Notes: generated by a model not told the origin, from the sequence alone. Positions 1-8,650 are shown, numbered from the stretch's first letter. The stretch is 38,587 nt of DNA from Agromyces ramosus (GCF_004216665.1 NZ_SGWY01000002.1:1-38587), one strand, 5' to 3'. A program made the numbers and translations.

Positions 1-88
1 CGGACACATTCCGAACCCGGAAGCTAAGACTCGCAGCGCCGATGGTACTGCAGGGGCGACCCTGTGGGAGAGTAGGACACCGCCGGAC
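1..88 (+). rRNA. rrf: 5S ribosomal RNA, 3' part
   Basis: The window starts inside a 5S rRNA. The conserved stretch around CCGAACCCGGAAGCTAAG (about 11-28) and the closing GGGAGAGTAGGACACCGCCG are typical actinobacterial 5S. The 5' third lies outside the window, so this is the distal end of an rRNA operon. The exact 3' end is uncertain by a few bases. Confidence 0.93.
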
Positions 89-100
89 ATTCATTCGAAG

Positions 101-130
101 AGAGCCGCCCAAGGTTGGGCGGCTCTCTTT
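101..130 (+). terminator. Intrinsic terminator of the rRNA operon (first unit of the array)
   Basis: Perfect 11-bp stem AGAGCCGCCCA/TGGGCGGCTCT with a 4-nt loop followed by CTTT, 12 nt after the 5S end. Confidence 0.85.
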
Positions 131-305
131 GGTTAACACGAGCCGCCCAAGGTTGTGGGGCGGCTCTCTTTTTGGTTAACACGAGCCGCCCAAGGTTGTG
201 GGGCGGCTCTCTTTGGTCAACACGAGCCGCCCAAGGTTGGGCGGCTCTCGTTGGTCAACGCGAGCCGCCCAAGGTCGGGCGGCTCTCCGCGTTTCACGCG
301 AGCCG
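101..305 (+). repeat. Tandem array of five terminator-like hairpins after the rRNA operon
   Basis: A hairpin unit is repeated head to tail with starts at 102, 140, 183, 224 and 262, and a truncated sixth copy (GAGCCG) at 300-305. The spacing is 38-43 bp. Each unit is GAGCCGCCC, a short AAGGT-type loop, GGGCGGCTC, then TCTTT or a variant and a spacer like GGTTAACAC. The first unit has an 11-bp perfect stem (101-111 with 116-126) followed by CTTT, a canonical intrinsic terminator. Copy 2 has a five-T tract, while copies 4 and 5 have lost the T tract. The next gene starts within 30 bp of the array. Confidence 0.9.
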
Positions 306-319
306 TTGTGGAAGCCGCC

Positions 320-325
320 TACGCT
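320..325 (+). promoter_or_regulatory. -10 box TACGCT, leaderless start of the DUF255 gene
   Basis: TACGCT ends exactly 6 nt before GTG 332. That is the same geometry as many genes here, and it selects GTG 332 over the upstream in-frame GTG 308. Confidence 0.6.
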
Positions 326-331
326 GGAGTC

Positions 332-2239
332 GTGGGGAATCGACTGGGGGACGCACTGAGCCCGTACCTGCGCGCGCACGCCGGCAATCCGGTCGACTGG
401 TTCCCCTGGGGCGAGGCCGCGTTCGACGAGGCTCGGGAACGCGACGTACCCGTGCTCGTCTCGATCGGCTACGCCACGTGCCACTGGTGCCACGTGATGG
501 CGCGGGAGAGCTTCAGCGATCCGGCGATCGCCCGCATGCTCAACGCGCGCTTCGTCGCGGTGAAGGTGGATCGCGAGGAGCATCCCGACGTGGACGCGAG
601 CTACCTCGCCGCCGCCTCGGCCTTCACCCGCGAACTCGGCTGGCCGCTCACGGTGTTCGCGACGCCCGACGGGCGCGCGTTCTACGCCGGCACGTACTTC
701 CCCCCGCGACCGGTCCACGGGGTCCCGGCGTTCGCCGAGGTGCTGGCCGCGGTCGACGAGGCGTGGCGCGAGCGGCGTCGGGACCTCGACGACACGGCGG
801 CTGCGGTGGCCGACGCCCTCGCCGCGGCATCCGCCGCCCCGACGGCGGGCGACCTGCCCGGGCTCGATGAGCTCGCGGGAGCGGTGGCCGCGCTGGCCGA
901 GGAGGAGGATCGCCTCCACGGCGGCTTCGGACGCGCCCCGAAGTTCCCCGTCGCCCCGGTGCTCGGCTTCCTCACCCGTTCGGGTGCCGACGGGCGCCGC
1001 CTGGCCGAGCGCTCGCTTCGGCTGATGGGAGCATCGCCGCTCCGCGATCCGGTCGAGGGCGGCTTCTTCCGTTACGCCACGCGGGCCGACTGGAGCGAGC
1101 CGCACTACGAGCGGATGCTGACCGACAACGCACTGCTCCTCGACGTGGCCGCGGAGCTCGCCACCGGCGACCATCCGCCGGCGTTCGCGCGCCCGCTCGC
1201 CGACGGCGTGATCGGGTTCCTCACCGGCAGGATGCAGCTCGACGGAGGCGGCTTCGCCAGCGCACAGGACTCCGAGAGCGTCATCGAGGGGGAGCGGAGC
1301 GAGGGCGGCTACTACCGGCTCGATGCCGGCGCGCGCGCTCGACTCGACCCGCCCGCCCTCGACGCGAAGGTGCTGACCGGGTGGAACGGCCTCGCGATCG
1401 GCGCGCTCGCGCGTGCCGGCTTCGTCTTCGACGCCCCGGTCGCGGTCGAGTCCGCCCGCCGTGGCGCCGACTTCCTCATCGCCCACCACCTCCTCGACGA
1501 CGGGACCGTGGTGCGCGCCTCCCTCGACGGCGTGGCCTCGGCCGCGACGGCCACCCTCGAGGACACGGGGATGCTGGCCGGCGGACTGCTCGAACTCGCG
1601 TGCGCGACCGGGGAGGTGCGCTACGCGGTCGTCGCACGGGACCTCGTCGACCGCGCCATCGACGCCGCCGCCGACGATGCCGCACAGCCCTTCGCCGCCC
1701 CGGGCGGTGGGGATCCGGTGCTCGTCGCGCGTGGCCTGGCGCTCCCGGCGGACCCCGCAGAGGGTGCGACGCCGTCGGGCATCACGACGTGCGCGGATGC
1801 CGCGTGGCGGCTCTTCGCGCTGGGGGCGGGTGCCGGCTACCGTGAGCTCGCCGAGCAGGCCATGCGCTCGGTGGCCGGCGTGGCGGTCGAGCGCCCCCTC
1901 GCCTTCGGCGGAGCACTCGAGCTCATGGCGCGACTCGCATCCCCGCTCGTGCAGCTGGTCACGGTCGTGCCCGACTCCCCCGACGACGGACCGGGCGCCG
2001 GCGCCGGCGCCCGGGGCGATGCAGGCGGACTCCGGGCCGCGAGTCGCCGGCACGCGGCATCCGTCGCGACGATCGTGACCGAACGTCAGGCCCGGGAGTT
2101 CGCCGGAGCCGGGTTCGAGCTGTTCGAGGGGCGCACGGCGCAGCACGACGCCGACACCGCCTACCGCTGCCGCTCGTTCGTGTGCGCGCTGCCGGTGCAC
2201 GAGGCGGGCGCGCTCGAGGCACTCGTCGAACGGGCGTGA
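332..2239 (+). CDS. Thioredoxin-domain DUF255 protein (YyaL/SPATA20 family)
   Basis: A 635-residue protein. The N-terminus ([21 protein letters not shown]) and the following thioredoxin-like domain with C50-H-W-C53 ([10 protein letters not shown]) and [12 protein letters not shown] are hallmarks of the DUF255/YyaL family. The C-terminal two thirds should be the (alpha/alpha)6 toroid seen in N-acylglucosamine epimerase-like folds. The length matches the family (about 600-680). The reading frame stays open back to 155 because the upstream hairpin repeats happen to be open, but homologous N-termini and the TACGCT box support GTG 332. The cellular role is not established; a redox or metabolic chaperone role is only inferred from the fold. 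It is transcribed away from the rRNA operon array. Confidence 0.9.
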   Translation: MGNRLGDALSPYLRAHAGNPVDWFPWGEAAFDEARERDVPVLVSIGYATCHWCHVMARESFSDPAIARMLNARFVAVKVDREEHPDVDASYLAAASAFTRELGWPLTVFATPDGRAFYAGTYFPPRPVHGVPAFAEVLAAVDEAWRERRRDLDDTAAAVADALAAASAAPTAGDLPGLDELAGAVAALAEEEDRLHGGFGRAPKFPVAPVLGFLTRSGADGRRLAERSLRLMGASPLRDPVEGGFFRYATRADWSEPHYERMLTDNALLLDVAAELATGDHPPAFARPLADGVIGFLTGRMQLDGGGFASAQDSESVIEGERSEGGYYRLDAGARARLDPPALDAKVLTGWNGLAIGALARAGFVFDAPVAVESARRGADFLIAHHLLDDGTVVRASLDGVASAATATLEDTGMLAGGLLELACATGEVRYAVVARDLVDRAIDAAADDAAQPFAAPGGGDPVLVARGLALPADPAEGATPSGITTCADAAWRLFALGAGAGYRELAEQAMRSVAGVAVERPLAFGGALELMARLASPLVQLVTVVPDSPDDGPGAGAGARGDAGGLRAASRRHAASVATIVTERQAREFAGAGFELFEGRTAQHDADTAYRCRSFVCALPVHEAGALEALVERA

Positions 2240-2270
2240 GCGCACCGCGACGCGCTCCGGCGCGGATCCG

Positions 2271-2276
2271 TACGAT
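2271..2276 (+). promoter_or_regulatory. -10 box TACGAT, leaderless start of the DUF3054 gene
   Basis: TACGAT followed by 6 nt (GGTCGC) and ATG 2283. There is no Shine-Dalgarno sequence. Confidence 0.55.
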
Positions 2277-2282
2277 GGTCGC

Positions 2283-2690
2283 ATGAGCGATCGCGCACGC
2301 CCCGGCACGGCGGGCGTCGTCGGCGCGCTCGCCCTCGATGCGGCGCTCGTGGTCGCCTTCGCGGTCATCGGCCGCAGCAGCCACGCCGAGGGCATCGACG
2401 TCGTCGGCGTCTGGACTACGGCATGGCCGTTCCTCGTGGGTCTCGCGGCCGGATGGGTGGCGTCCTCGGCATGGCGGCGGCCCGCCGCACCGTGGCCCAC
2501 CGGGGTGATCGTGTGGGCGGCGACCCTCGTGGTCGGCATGCTCCTGCCACTCGCGACCGATCAGGGCGTGCAGGTCCCGTTCGTCATCGTCGCCGCCCTG
2601 ACGCTCGCGATCCTCCTCATCGGGTGGCGCGCCGTCGCCTCGCTCATCGCCCGGAGGTCCTCCACTCGCGCGGCGGCGGGCGCGTCGTGA
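2283..2690 (+). CDS. DUF3054 family membrane protein
   Basis: A 135-residue protein with four hydrophobic segments and the family motif GRSSHAEG near residue 30 (VAFAVIGRSSH), characteristic of DUF3054, a small actinobacterial integral membrane family of unknown function. It ends in a GTGA overlap with pnuC, so the two are probably co-transcribed and translationally coupled. The start is fixed by the leaderless -10 box. No function beyond membrane location can be read. Confidence 0.85.
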   Translation: MSDRARPGTAGVVGALALDAALVVAFAVIGRSSHAEGIDVVGVWTTAWPFLVGLAAGWVASSAWRRPAAPWPTGVIVWAATLVVGMLLPLATDQGVQVPFVIVAALTLAILLIGWRAVASLIARRSSTRAAAGAS

Positions 2691-3370
2691 ACCCGATCGA
2701 GTGGCTGTTCGACGCGCAGCTCGTGATCGGCGGCCAGGCGATCCTGTGGCGCGAGATCATCGGCAACCTCTTCGGGCTCGCGAGCGCACTCGGCGGACTC
2801 CGGCGCAAGGTCTGGGCCTGGCCGGTCGGCATCATCGGCAACGTGCTGCTCTTCACCGTGTTCCTCGGGGCCGTCTTCGACACCCCCAACCCGGTGAACC
2901 TGCTGGGCCAGGCGAGCCGGCAGGTCATGTTCATCGTGGTGTCGATCTACGGCTGGGTGCGCTGGGCGCGTCACCAGCAGGTGAGCGAGACCGCCGTCGA
3001 CCCGCAGTGGGCGAGCACTCGCGCCCGGATCCTGCTCGCTGTCGGCCTGGTCGGCGGCACGCTGGTGCTCACGCCGATCTTCCGCGCCCTGGGGTCGTTC
3101 GAGCCCGTGTGGGCCGACGCGTGGATCTTCATGGGCTCACTGCTCGCGACCTACGGCATGGCGAAGGGCTGGACCGAGTTCTGGTTGATCTGGGTGGCCG
3201 TCGACATCGTCGGCGTGCCGTTGCTGGTGAGTGCCGGCTACTACGCCTCAGCCCTGCTCTACGTGTTCTACGGCGCGTTCACCATCTTCGGCTTCATCAC
3301 CTGGATGCGCGTGCAGCGCGTCACCAGGGTGACGGAACCCGGTCGAGCACCGACCACACCGCCGAGCTGA
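2687..3370 (+). CDS. pnuC: Nicotinamide riboside transporter PnuC
   Basis: A 227-residue integral membrane protein with about seven helices. It has PnuC hallmarks: an N-terminal helix followed by GLASALGGLRRKVWAWPVGI, SIYGWVRW, and the C-terminal helical pairs. PnuC carries out facilitated uptake of nicotinamide riboside for NAD synthesis, trapped by NRK-type kinases (not in this window). The GTG start at 2687 overlaps the DUF3054 stop (GTGA). The frame extends upstream to 2423, but that part is a shadow of DUF3054. Its 3' end overlaps the convergent gene at 3321-3653 by 50 bp. Confidence 0.9.
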   Translation: MNPIEWLFDAQLVIGGQAILWREIIGNLFGLASALGGLRRKVWAWPVGIIGNVLLFTVFLGAVFDTPNPVNLLGQASRQVMFIVVSIYGWVRWARHQQVSETAVDPQWASTRARILLAVGLVGGTLVLTPIFRALGSFEPVWADAWIFMGSLLATYGMAKGWTEFWLIWVAVDIVGVPLLVSAGYYASALLYVFYGAFTIFGFITWMRVQRVTRVTEPGRAPTTPPS

Positions 3371-3653
3371 GCTCGGGGTGGTCGAGCGCGATCTCGCGCA
3401 GCAGCTCGAACTCGAAGCGGGCCGCGTCGCCATGGCGTGCCGCGGGGTGGTACGCCCGCGCGCGTGCCGGACTCCACCGCTCGGAGTGCAGCCGCTCCTC
3501 GCGGAGCGTCGCCACGACCTGCTCGTCAACCGACGGCAGGTCGGGGAGGAACACCCACGGATCCTCGCCGAGCCGGCACCGCAGCTCGATGAGCGCGGCG
3601 AGCTCGTCTCGTGCATCCTGTCGCAGGCGCTCGAGCGTCGACGACTCTGCCAT
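3321..3653 (-). CDS. Conserved hypothetical protein
   Basis: A 110-residue soluble, mostly helical, acidic protein (MAESSTLERLRQDARDELA..., with a DPWVFLPDLPSVDEQV segment). I do not recognise the family. The start ATG 3653 is supported by an excellent Shine-Dalgarno (AGGGGAGG, 6-7 nt spacing) and by a TACGAT box about 20 nt upstream of it. The frame extends to 4184 without stops, but that part is antisense to the next gene. Translation ends inside the end of pnuC (50-bp convergent overlap). Codon use is typical of the window. Confidence 0.75.
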   Translation of the reverse strand: MAESSTLERLRQDARDELAALIELRCRLGEDPWVFLPDLPSVDEQVVATLREERLHSERWSPARARAYHPAARHGDAARFEFELLREIALDHPELSSAVWSVLDRVPSPW

Positions 3654-3823
3654 CTGCGACCTCCCCTCGCTGAATCGATCGTAACCAACGCTACGTGCAC
3701 CGTGTGACGGCAGGGTTACACGGCGTGACGTGACGTGTACGTCAGGTGACGCCGACATGACGCCGCGGCATCCGGCCACCGGCCACGCTGGTTGAATGGA
3801 CCGCACGACGACGGGAGCGGAGC

Positions 3824-4408
3824 GTGGCAGAGGAGTACCTGATCCTGCACGGGTGGCAGAACCGACGCCCCGAGGGGCACTGGCAGCGGTGGCTCGCCGC
3901 CGAGCTCGAGTCCCGCGGCGCGAGCGTGCGGTATCCGCAGCTTCCCGAGCCCGACGAGCCCGTGCTCGACGACTGGATCGCCGCGCTCGAGGCCGAGCTC
4001 CGCGAGACCGACCCGGCATCGCTCGTCGTCGTCGCCCACAGCCTCGGCTGCCTCCTCTGGCTGGCGTACGCCACGCGCCGGGCGGAGCGCGGTGCCGACG
4101 TGCCCGCGGCACGCCGCATCGTGCTCGTCGCCCCGGCCGCCGGAACCGTGCTCCGCGGCATCCCCGAGGTCGCGGCGTTCGCACCGACCCTCGACTGCGC
4201 GACGGCGCGTGACGCCCTCGCGGGTTCGGTCGCGGAGCGCGGAGTGGTCGTCGCCTGCACCGACGACCCGTACTGCCCCGAGGGCGCAGAGCACGCCTAC
4301 GCGCGGCCGCTCGACCTCGACTTCGTCCCGGTCGAGGGCGGCGGCCACCTCACGATCGACGACGGCTACGGCCCGTTCCCGCTGGTGCTCGCCCTCGCGA
4401 CGAGCTGA
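3824..4408 (+). CDS. RBBP9/YdeN-type serine hydrolase (alpha/beta fold)
   Basis: A 194-residue alpha/beta hydrolase. The N-terminal LILHGWQNRRPEGHWQ is the RBBP9/YdeN oxyanion-region motif. The nucleophile Ser73 lies in VVAHSLGC, the acid is Asp147 or Asp148 (ACTDDPYCP), and the base is His175 (GGGHLT), so the triad looks intact. The family length is about 180-200. Substrate unknown. The GTG 3824 start has a GGAGCGGAG-like ribosome binding site and a TTGAAT -10-like box at about 3792, giving a short leader, unlike its leaderless neighbours. Confidence 0.87.
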   Translation: MAEEYLILHGWQNRRPEGHWQRWLAAELESRGASVRYPQLPEPDEPVLDDWIAALEAELRETDPASLVVVAHSLGCLLWLAYATRRAERGADVPAARRIVLVAPAAGTVLRGIPEVAAFAPTLDCATARDALAGSVAERGVVVACTDDPYCPEGAEHAYARPLDLDFVPVEGGGHLTIDDGYGPFPLVLALATS

Positions 4409-4453
4409 GCGGATGCCCCGACCACGCGAGACCGGCCGCGCGAACTCGTGCGG

Positions 4454-4459
4454 TTGAAT
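4454..4459 (+). promoter_or_regulatory. -10-like box TTGAAT deciding the methyltransferase start
   Basis: TTGAAT is followed by 6 nt and GTG 4466. This favours GTG 4466 over the in-frame GTG 4448, which lies upstream of the box. Confidence 0.5.
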
Positions 4460-4465
4460 GGTGCG

Positions 4466-6115
4466 GTGAGCCTCGACAGCGTGCCCGACGACCGCCGCAC
4501 GAGCGCACTGCTGGCGCGGCTCCGCGACGACCTCGGCGTGGCCGGGTTCACGGTGGCCGCGCTCGACGCGCTCTGGGGCCCGGATGCCGCGGCCGCGCTG
4601 CATCGCGGCGAGCGCGTGCCGGCGCGACGCGCGCTCGCGAGGCACACGGGCCACGGGGCATCCGGCGACCTCGCGACGCTCGCGGAGCTCTTCGTGCTCG
4701 GCCTTCCGGTGCCCCCGTCGGAGGCCGCGCACGCGCTGCCCGCGCTGGGCGTCGACGGCGCGATCGAGCTCGGCCTGCTGGGCCCGGTCGGGACCGCGGC
4801 GATGCCGTCGGGCGCCGGAGCCGACGGCGACCTCGCGACCGGCGGAGCAGGACCGCACGGCGACGTCGCTGCGGCATCCGTTCGCGCCGCGCTCGACCTG
4901 CGACCGTATGCGTTCTCGGACGCTCGCGGCGACGGGCACTGGTGGATCCTCTCCGACCTCGGCGAGGTCGCGCTGGGCCACGCGCTCGGCGAGCAGCACG
5001 TGCTGGGCGTGGGCGGTGCGTCGCTGACGCTCGCCGGCCTGATGGTGCCGACCCCTGCGCGCACGGTGCTCGACCTCGGGACCGGGTGCGGCATCCAAGC
5101 GATGCACGCGTCGCGGTTCGCGGAACGGATCGTCGCGACGGACATCTCGGAGCGGGCGCTGCGCCTGGCTCGCCTGAACGTGGAGCTGAACGGGATCGAC
5201 GGCGTCGAGTTCCGGCTCGGCAGCCTCTACGACCCGGTCGCGGGGGAGCGGTTCGACCGGATCGTGTCGAATCCGCCCTTCGTGATCACGCCGCGATCGC
5301 CGGGCGTGCCCGAGTACGAGTACCGCGATGGGGGCATGGTCGGCGATGCGATCGTCGAGGCCGTGATGCGCGGGGCCGCCGAGCACCTGGAGCCCGGCGG
5401 CATCGCCCAGCTGCTCGGCAACTGGGAGGTGCGCGACGGCGGCGACGGGTTGGAGCGCGCGCGGGCCTGGGCCGGCTCCCTCGACCACTGGATCGTCGAA
5501 CGCGAGGTGCAGCACGTCACCGAGTACGCAGAGACCTGGATCCGCGACGGCGGCACCCGCCCCGGCACGCCGGACTTCGATCGGCTCTACGACGCGTGGC
5601 TGGATGACTTCGAGCGTCGAGGCGTGCGTGAGATCGGGTTCGGCTACGTGCTGCTGCGGCGGCCGGCAGGCGGTGAGGCGCCGGGCCGGACGTTCGGCCT
5701 CGCCCGCACCGAGCGGCTCCACGGCGCGCTCGGTGCGCACGAGGGCGGCCTCGGCACGCACGTCGCCGACTGCCTCGCCGCGCACGACCGGCAGGCGGCG
5801 CTCGACGACGCGGCCCTCGCGGCGACGCGACTGGCGGTCGCCGCCGACGTGACGGAGGAACGGCACTACTGGCCCGGCGACGACCACCCGACGGCGATGC
5901 TGCTGCGTCAGGGCGGCGGCTTCGGCCGCGCCGTCGGCCTCGACACCGGTCTCGCCGCCCTCGTCGGCGCGAGCGACGGCGAGCTGTCGATCGAGGCGAT
6001 CGTCGCCGCGCTCGCCGAGCTGCTCGACGTCGATGCCACGGCCCTGGCCGCCGACGTGCTGCCGGCGGTGCGTGCCCTCATCGACGACGGGATGCTCCGG
6101 CTGCCCGACGAGTGA
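4466..6115 (+). CDS. Class I SAM-dependent methyltransferase (DUF7059/MTS-type, NPPF motif)
   Basis: A 549-residue three-part protein. An N-terminal winged-helix-like region (1-130) precedes a Rossmann methyltransferase core with motif I LDLGTGCGIQAMHA (Asp203) and motif IV NPPF (Asn269). A C-terminal accessory domain follows from about residue 400. NPPF/NPPY motifs are typical of enzymes that methylate planar amide or amino nitrogens (HemK/PrmC, RsmC, N6-adenine), so an rRNA or protein-glutamine target is likely but not shown. Single-gene unit with a leaderless-type start. Alternative start GTG 4448. Confidence 0.88.
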   Translation: MSLDSVPDDRRTSALLARLRDDLGVAGFTVAALDALWGPDAAAALHRGERVPARRALARHTGHGASGDLATLAELFVLGLPVPPSEAAHALPALGVDGAIELGLLGPVGTAAMPSGAGADGDLATGGAGPHGDVAAASVRAALDLRPYAFSDARGDGHWWILSDLGEVALGHALGEQHVLGVGGASLTLAGLMVPTPARTVLDLGTGCGIQAMHASRFAERIVATDISERALRLARLNVELNGIDGVEFRLGSLYDPVAGERFDRIVSNPPFVITPRSPGVPEYEYRDGGMVGDAIVEAVMRGAAEHLEPGGIAQLLGNWEVRDGGDGLERARAWAGSLDHWIVEREVQHVTEYAETWIRDGGTRPGTPDFDRLYDAWLDDFERRGVREIGFGYVLLRRPAGGEAPGRTFGLARTERLHGALGAHEGGLGTHVADCLAAHDRQAALDDAALAATRLAVAADVTEERHYWPGDDHPTAMLLRQGGGFGRAVGLDTGLAALVGASDGELSIEAIVAALAELLDVDATALAADVLPAVRALIDDGMLRLPDE

Positions 6116-6216
6116 CGTGTGCGGCCCGGTGCATCCGCTCAGACGGTGCCGGCGGGCGGGCGCACCCCGGATGATCGGCGCGTGACACGACACGGCGTTC
6201 ACCGAGCCGCCGGGGG

Positions 6217-6222
6217 TATTCT
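6217..6222 (+). promoter_or_regulatory. -10 box TATTCT upstream of the J-domain gene
   Basis: TATTCT lies 26 nt before ATG 6249. It predicts a leader of about 20 nt without a clear Shine-Dalgarno sequence. Confidence 0.4.
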
Positions 6223-6248
6223 GCTGGTCGCACACCGAAAGCGAGCCC

Positions 6249-7181
6249 ATGGCCGAAAGTCCGCTCTCCGATTCCCCCTACGAGGTGCTCGGCGTGCCCG
6301 CCGACGCGGATGCCGCGGCGCTGCGCCTCGCGTACCGTCGGGCGCTGCGCACCGCCCACCCCGACACGGGCGGCGATCCGGTGCGGTTCCACGCGGTGCA
6401 GCGGGCATGGCTGCTCGTGGGCACGCCGGAGGCCAGGGCGGCGTTCGACCGCGGACTCCGCGGCCCCACGTCGGCGCCCACCCGCGAGGCCTGGGCGCCC
6501 GCCGCCCCGCGTCGTCCGCGCGACTCGCGTCCGCTCGCACGGTCGTACGGGCATCCCGGCGGACTCACGCGCGAGCTGTACCTCGCCCGCATGCGCGAGT
6601 GGGTCGGTCGGGGCGTCGAGGTGCCCGACCCGTACGATCCCGAGCTCGTGCGACGCGCGCCACGCGACATCCGGCACATCCTGGCCGACGCGCTCACCGA
6701 GGAGGCCACGGCCCGCGCACTCTCGACGCTGGGCATCGCGTACACCGTGTGGCACGACGTGGCGACGGATGCCGCCGGCCCCGGCCTCCCGCCGAAGCTC
6801 GATCACCTCGTGCTCGGCCCCACGGGCCTGTTCGCGATCCAGTCCGAGGACTGGGGCGGCCCAGTGGCCATGAAGCGCGGCGAGCTCGTCGGGGAGGCCC
6901 TCGGCGGCGAACGTCCGTTCCGGGCCCTCGCCGCGCGGGCCAAGGCGATCGGGCGCGCTGCCCGCGTGAAGCCCACCGCGCTGGTCATCGTGGTTCCCGA
7001 CGAGTACGCGGCGGAGCCGCTGGAGGTCGGCGGCTCGGTGCGCGGTGCGGTGGTCGCCCTGGTGCGCAGCTCCCGCCTCGCGAGCGCCGTGCGCGAGGGG
7101 CTCCCCGGCTCCGCGCACCTCGGCGGCACCGAGGTCATGGAGGTGCGCTCGCGGCTGCAGGCCGTGGTGCGCTTCGCGTAG
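6249..7181 (+). CDS. J-domain protein fused to a NERD-like domain
   Basis: A 310-residue protein. Residues 9-65 form a DnaJ-type J domain (YEVLGVPADADAAALRLAYR, HPD at 37-39), which would stimulate DnaK ATPase. After a basic, Pro-rich linker (about 75-100), residues 155-300 resemble a NERD (nuclease-related) domain: PPKLDHLVLGPTGLFAI then WGG. In active NERD domains the sequence reads like DHLVVGPxGVFVIDSKNW. Here the D-x-K pair is replaced by Q198 and E200 (FAIQSEDWGG) although Asp185 remains, so nuclease activity looks lost. It is not part of a dnaK operon. Confidence 0.82.
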   Translation: MAESPLSDSPYEVLGVPADADAAALRLAYRRALRTAHPDTGGDPVRFHAVQRAWLLVGTPEARAAFDRGLRGPTSAPTREAWAPAAPRRPRDSRPLARSYGHPGGLTRELYLARMREWVGRGVEVPDPYDPELVRRAPRDIRHILADALTEEATARALSTLGIAYTVWHDVATDAAGPGLPPKLDHLVLGPTGLFAIQSEDWGGPVAMKRGELVGEALGGERPFRALAARAKAIGRAARVKPTALVIVVPDEYAAEPLEVGGSVRGAVVALVRSSRLASAVREGLPGSAHLGGTEVMEVRSRLQAVVRFA

Positions 7182-7248
7182 ACGCGGCATCCGGCGGCTC
7201 GACTCGACCGGGGCGCCGAGCGATGTTGGACGGGAGCTCCGGGCGGTG

Positions 7249-7254
7249 TTGGAT
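7249..7254 (+). promoter_or_regulatory. -10-like box TTGGAT before the aminopeptidase
   Basis: TTGGAT, then GGGAGG (6 nt), then ATG 7261. The spacer is itself Shine-Dalgarno-like but abuts the ATG and is too close to act as one, so a leaderless start is more likely. Confidence 0.45.
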
Positions 7255-7260
7255 GGGAGG

Positions 7261-8544
7261 ATGCCTGAGCTCGATCGTGACGCCCACCTCGCCGACTTCG
7301 CCGACTTCATCCGCGAGTCGCCCTCGTCGTACCACGCCGCCGCGGCGGTCGCCGACCGCCTCGAGGCGGCCGGCTTCGAGCGGCTCGAGGAGCGCGACGA
7401 GTGGCCGTCGGGTCCCGGTCGGCGCGTGGTGGTGCGCGACGGTGCGGTCATCGCCTGGGTGCAGCCGGCCGGCGCCGCGGCGACGACCCCGTTCCGGATC
7501 CTCGGCGCCCACACCGACTCGCCCTCCTTCAAGCTGAAGCCGGGCGCCTCCACGAGCTCGGAGGGGCTGCTGCAGGCCGGCGTCGAGGTCTACGGCGGCC
7601 CGCTGCTCAACTCATGGCTCGATCGCGAGCTCGAGCTCGCCGGCCGGCTCGTCACCGAGGACGGCGCCGAGCACCTCGTGCGCACGGGACCCCTCCTGCG
7701 CATCCCGCAGCTGGCCATCCACCTCGACCGGGACGTGAACAAGGGCCTCACGCTCGACCGGCAGCGGCACCTCCAGCCCGTCTGGGGGGCCGGCTCCGGC
7801 CTCGATGTGCTCGCCCACCTCGCCGGCATCGCCGGCCTGCACGCCGAGGACGTCGCCGGGCACGACGTGCTCCTCGCCGACACCGCGGCCCCGGCCCGGT
7901 TCGGGCGCGACGACGAGCTCTTCGCCGCCGGTCGCATGGACAACCTCAGCTCGGTGCACGCCGGCCTCGTCGCGCTGCTCGCCCTCTCCGACGAAGACGA
8001 CGCCCGGCACGTGAGCGTGCTCGCCGCGTTCGACCACGAGGAGCTCGGCTCGGAGTCGCGGTCGGGTGCGAGCGGCCCGTTCCTCGAGGACGTGCTCGCA
8101 CGCGTCGCCGCGGGGCTGGGCGCCGAAGCGACCGACCGGCGGCGCGCGTTCGCCGACTCGTGGCTGCTGTCGTCCGACGCCGGGCACGCGGTGCACCCGA
8201 ACTACCCCGAGAAGCACGACCCGGGCAACCGGCCCGTGCTCGGCGGTGGTCCGCTGCTGAAGCTCAATGCCAGCCAGCGCTATGCCACCGACGGCGTGGG
8301 CGCCGCCCTGTGGGCGCGCGCGTGCCGGCAGGCGGGCGTGTCCACGCAGCCGTTCGTCTCCAACAACACGATCCCGTGCGGGTCGACCATCGGTCCGCTC
8401 AGCGCCACCCGGCTCGGCATCCGCACGGTCGACGTGGGCACGCCGCTGCTCTCGATGCACTCCGCGCGCGAGCTCGCGCACGTCGACGACCTCGTCGCGC
8501 TGGCGGCGGCGGTGACGGCGTTCTTCGCACCCGCGGGCGACTGA
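7261..8544 (+). CDS. M18 family aminopeptidase
   Basis: A 427-residue cytosolic zinc aminopeptidase of family M18 (aspartyl aminopeptidase-like). Metal and catalytic motifs: GAHTDSPSFKLKP (first zinc His and Asp), AFDHEELGSES (catalytic Glu pair), RMDNLSS, and the C-terminal SMHSARE histidine. It removes N-terminal, often acidic, residues from peptides. The length matches the family (about 420-450). The frame is open upstream to 7045 within the J-domain gene; ATG 7261 fits homologous N-termini (DFADFIRESPSSYHAAA) and the promoter. Confidence 0.93.
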   Translation: MPELDRDAHLADFADFIRESPSSYHAAAAVADRLEAAGFERLEERDEWPSGPGRRVVVRDGAVIAWVQPAGAAATTPFRILGAHTDSPSFKLKPGASTSSEGLLQAGVEVYGGPLLNSWLDRELELAGRLVTEDGAEHLVRTGPLLRIPQLAIHLDRDVNKGLTLDRQRHLQPVWGAGSGLDVLAHLAGIAGLHAEDVAGHDVLLADTAAPARFGRDDELFAAGRMDNLSSVHAGLVALLALSDEDDARHVSVLAAFDHEELGSESRSGASGPFLEDVLARVAAGLGAEATDRRRAFADSWLLSSDAGHAVHPNYPEKHDPGNRPVLGGGPLLKLNASQRYATDGVGAALWARACRQAGVSTQPFVSNNTIPCGSTIGPLSATRLGIRTVDVGTPLLSMHSARELAHVDDLVALAAAVTAFFAPAGD

Positions 8545-8638
8545 CGACGACGGGCCGGCGCGTGCGGGCCTGCGCAGCGTGGCGGGATGTCGCGGCAGGT
8601 CGGCGCGATTTCACGGGACCCGCCGGCCGGCGCGGTGC

Positions 8639-8644
8639 GAGGGT
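8639..8644 (+). promoter_or_regulatory. Weak -10-like box GAGGGT before the rhodanese gene
   Basis: GAGGGT plus 6 nt (GAGGGC), then ATG 8651. It keeps only the A2 and T6 consensus positions, and the GAGG could alternatively be a Shine-Dalgarno. Confidence 0.3.
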
Positions 8645-8650
8645 GAGGGC

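Noticed and set aside
155..331. N-terminal extension of the DUF255 protein through the hairpin array
   Set aside because: The extension encodes translated terminator repeats. Family members start near the NRLxDAxSPYL motif and the promoter box fits GTG 332.
176..2539. 787-codon open frame on the minus strand
   Set aside because: Antisense shadow of the DUF255 gene. The sequence is basic and low in hydrophobic order, with no domain, and long shadows are expected at this GC content.
3716..6250. 844-codon open frame on the minus strand
   Set aside because: Antisense to the hydrolase and methyltransferase genes, both of which have clear family motifs. The translation is Arg/Glu/Ala noise.
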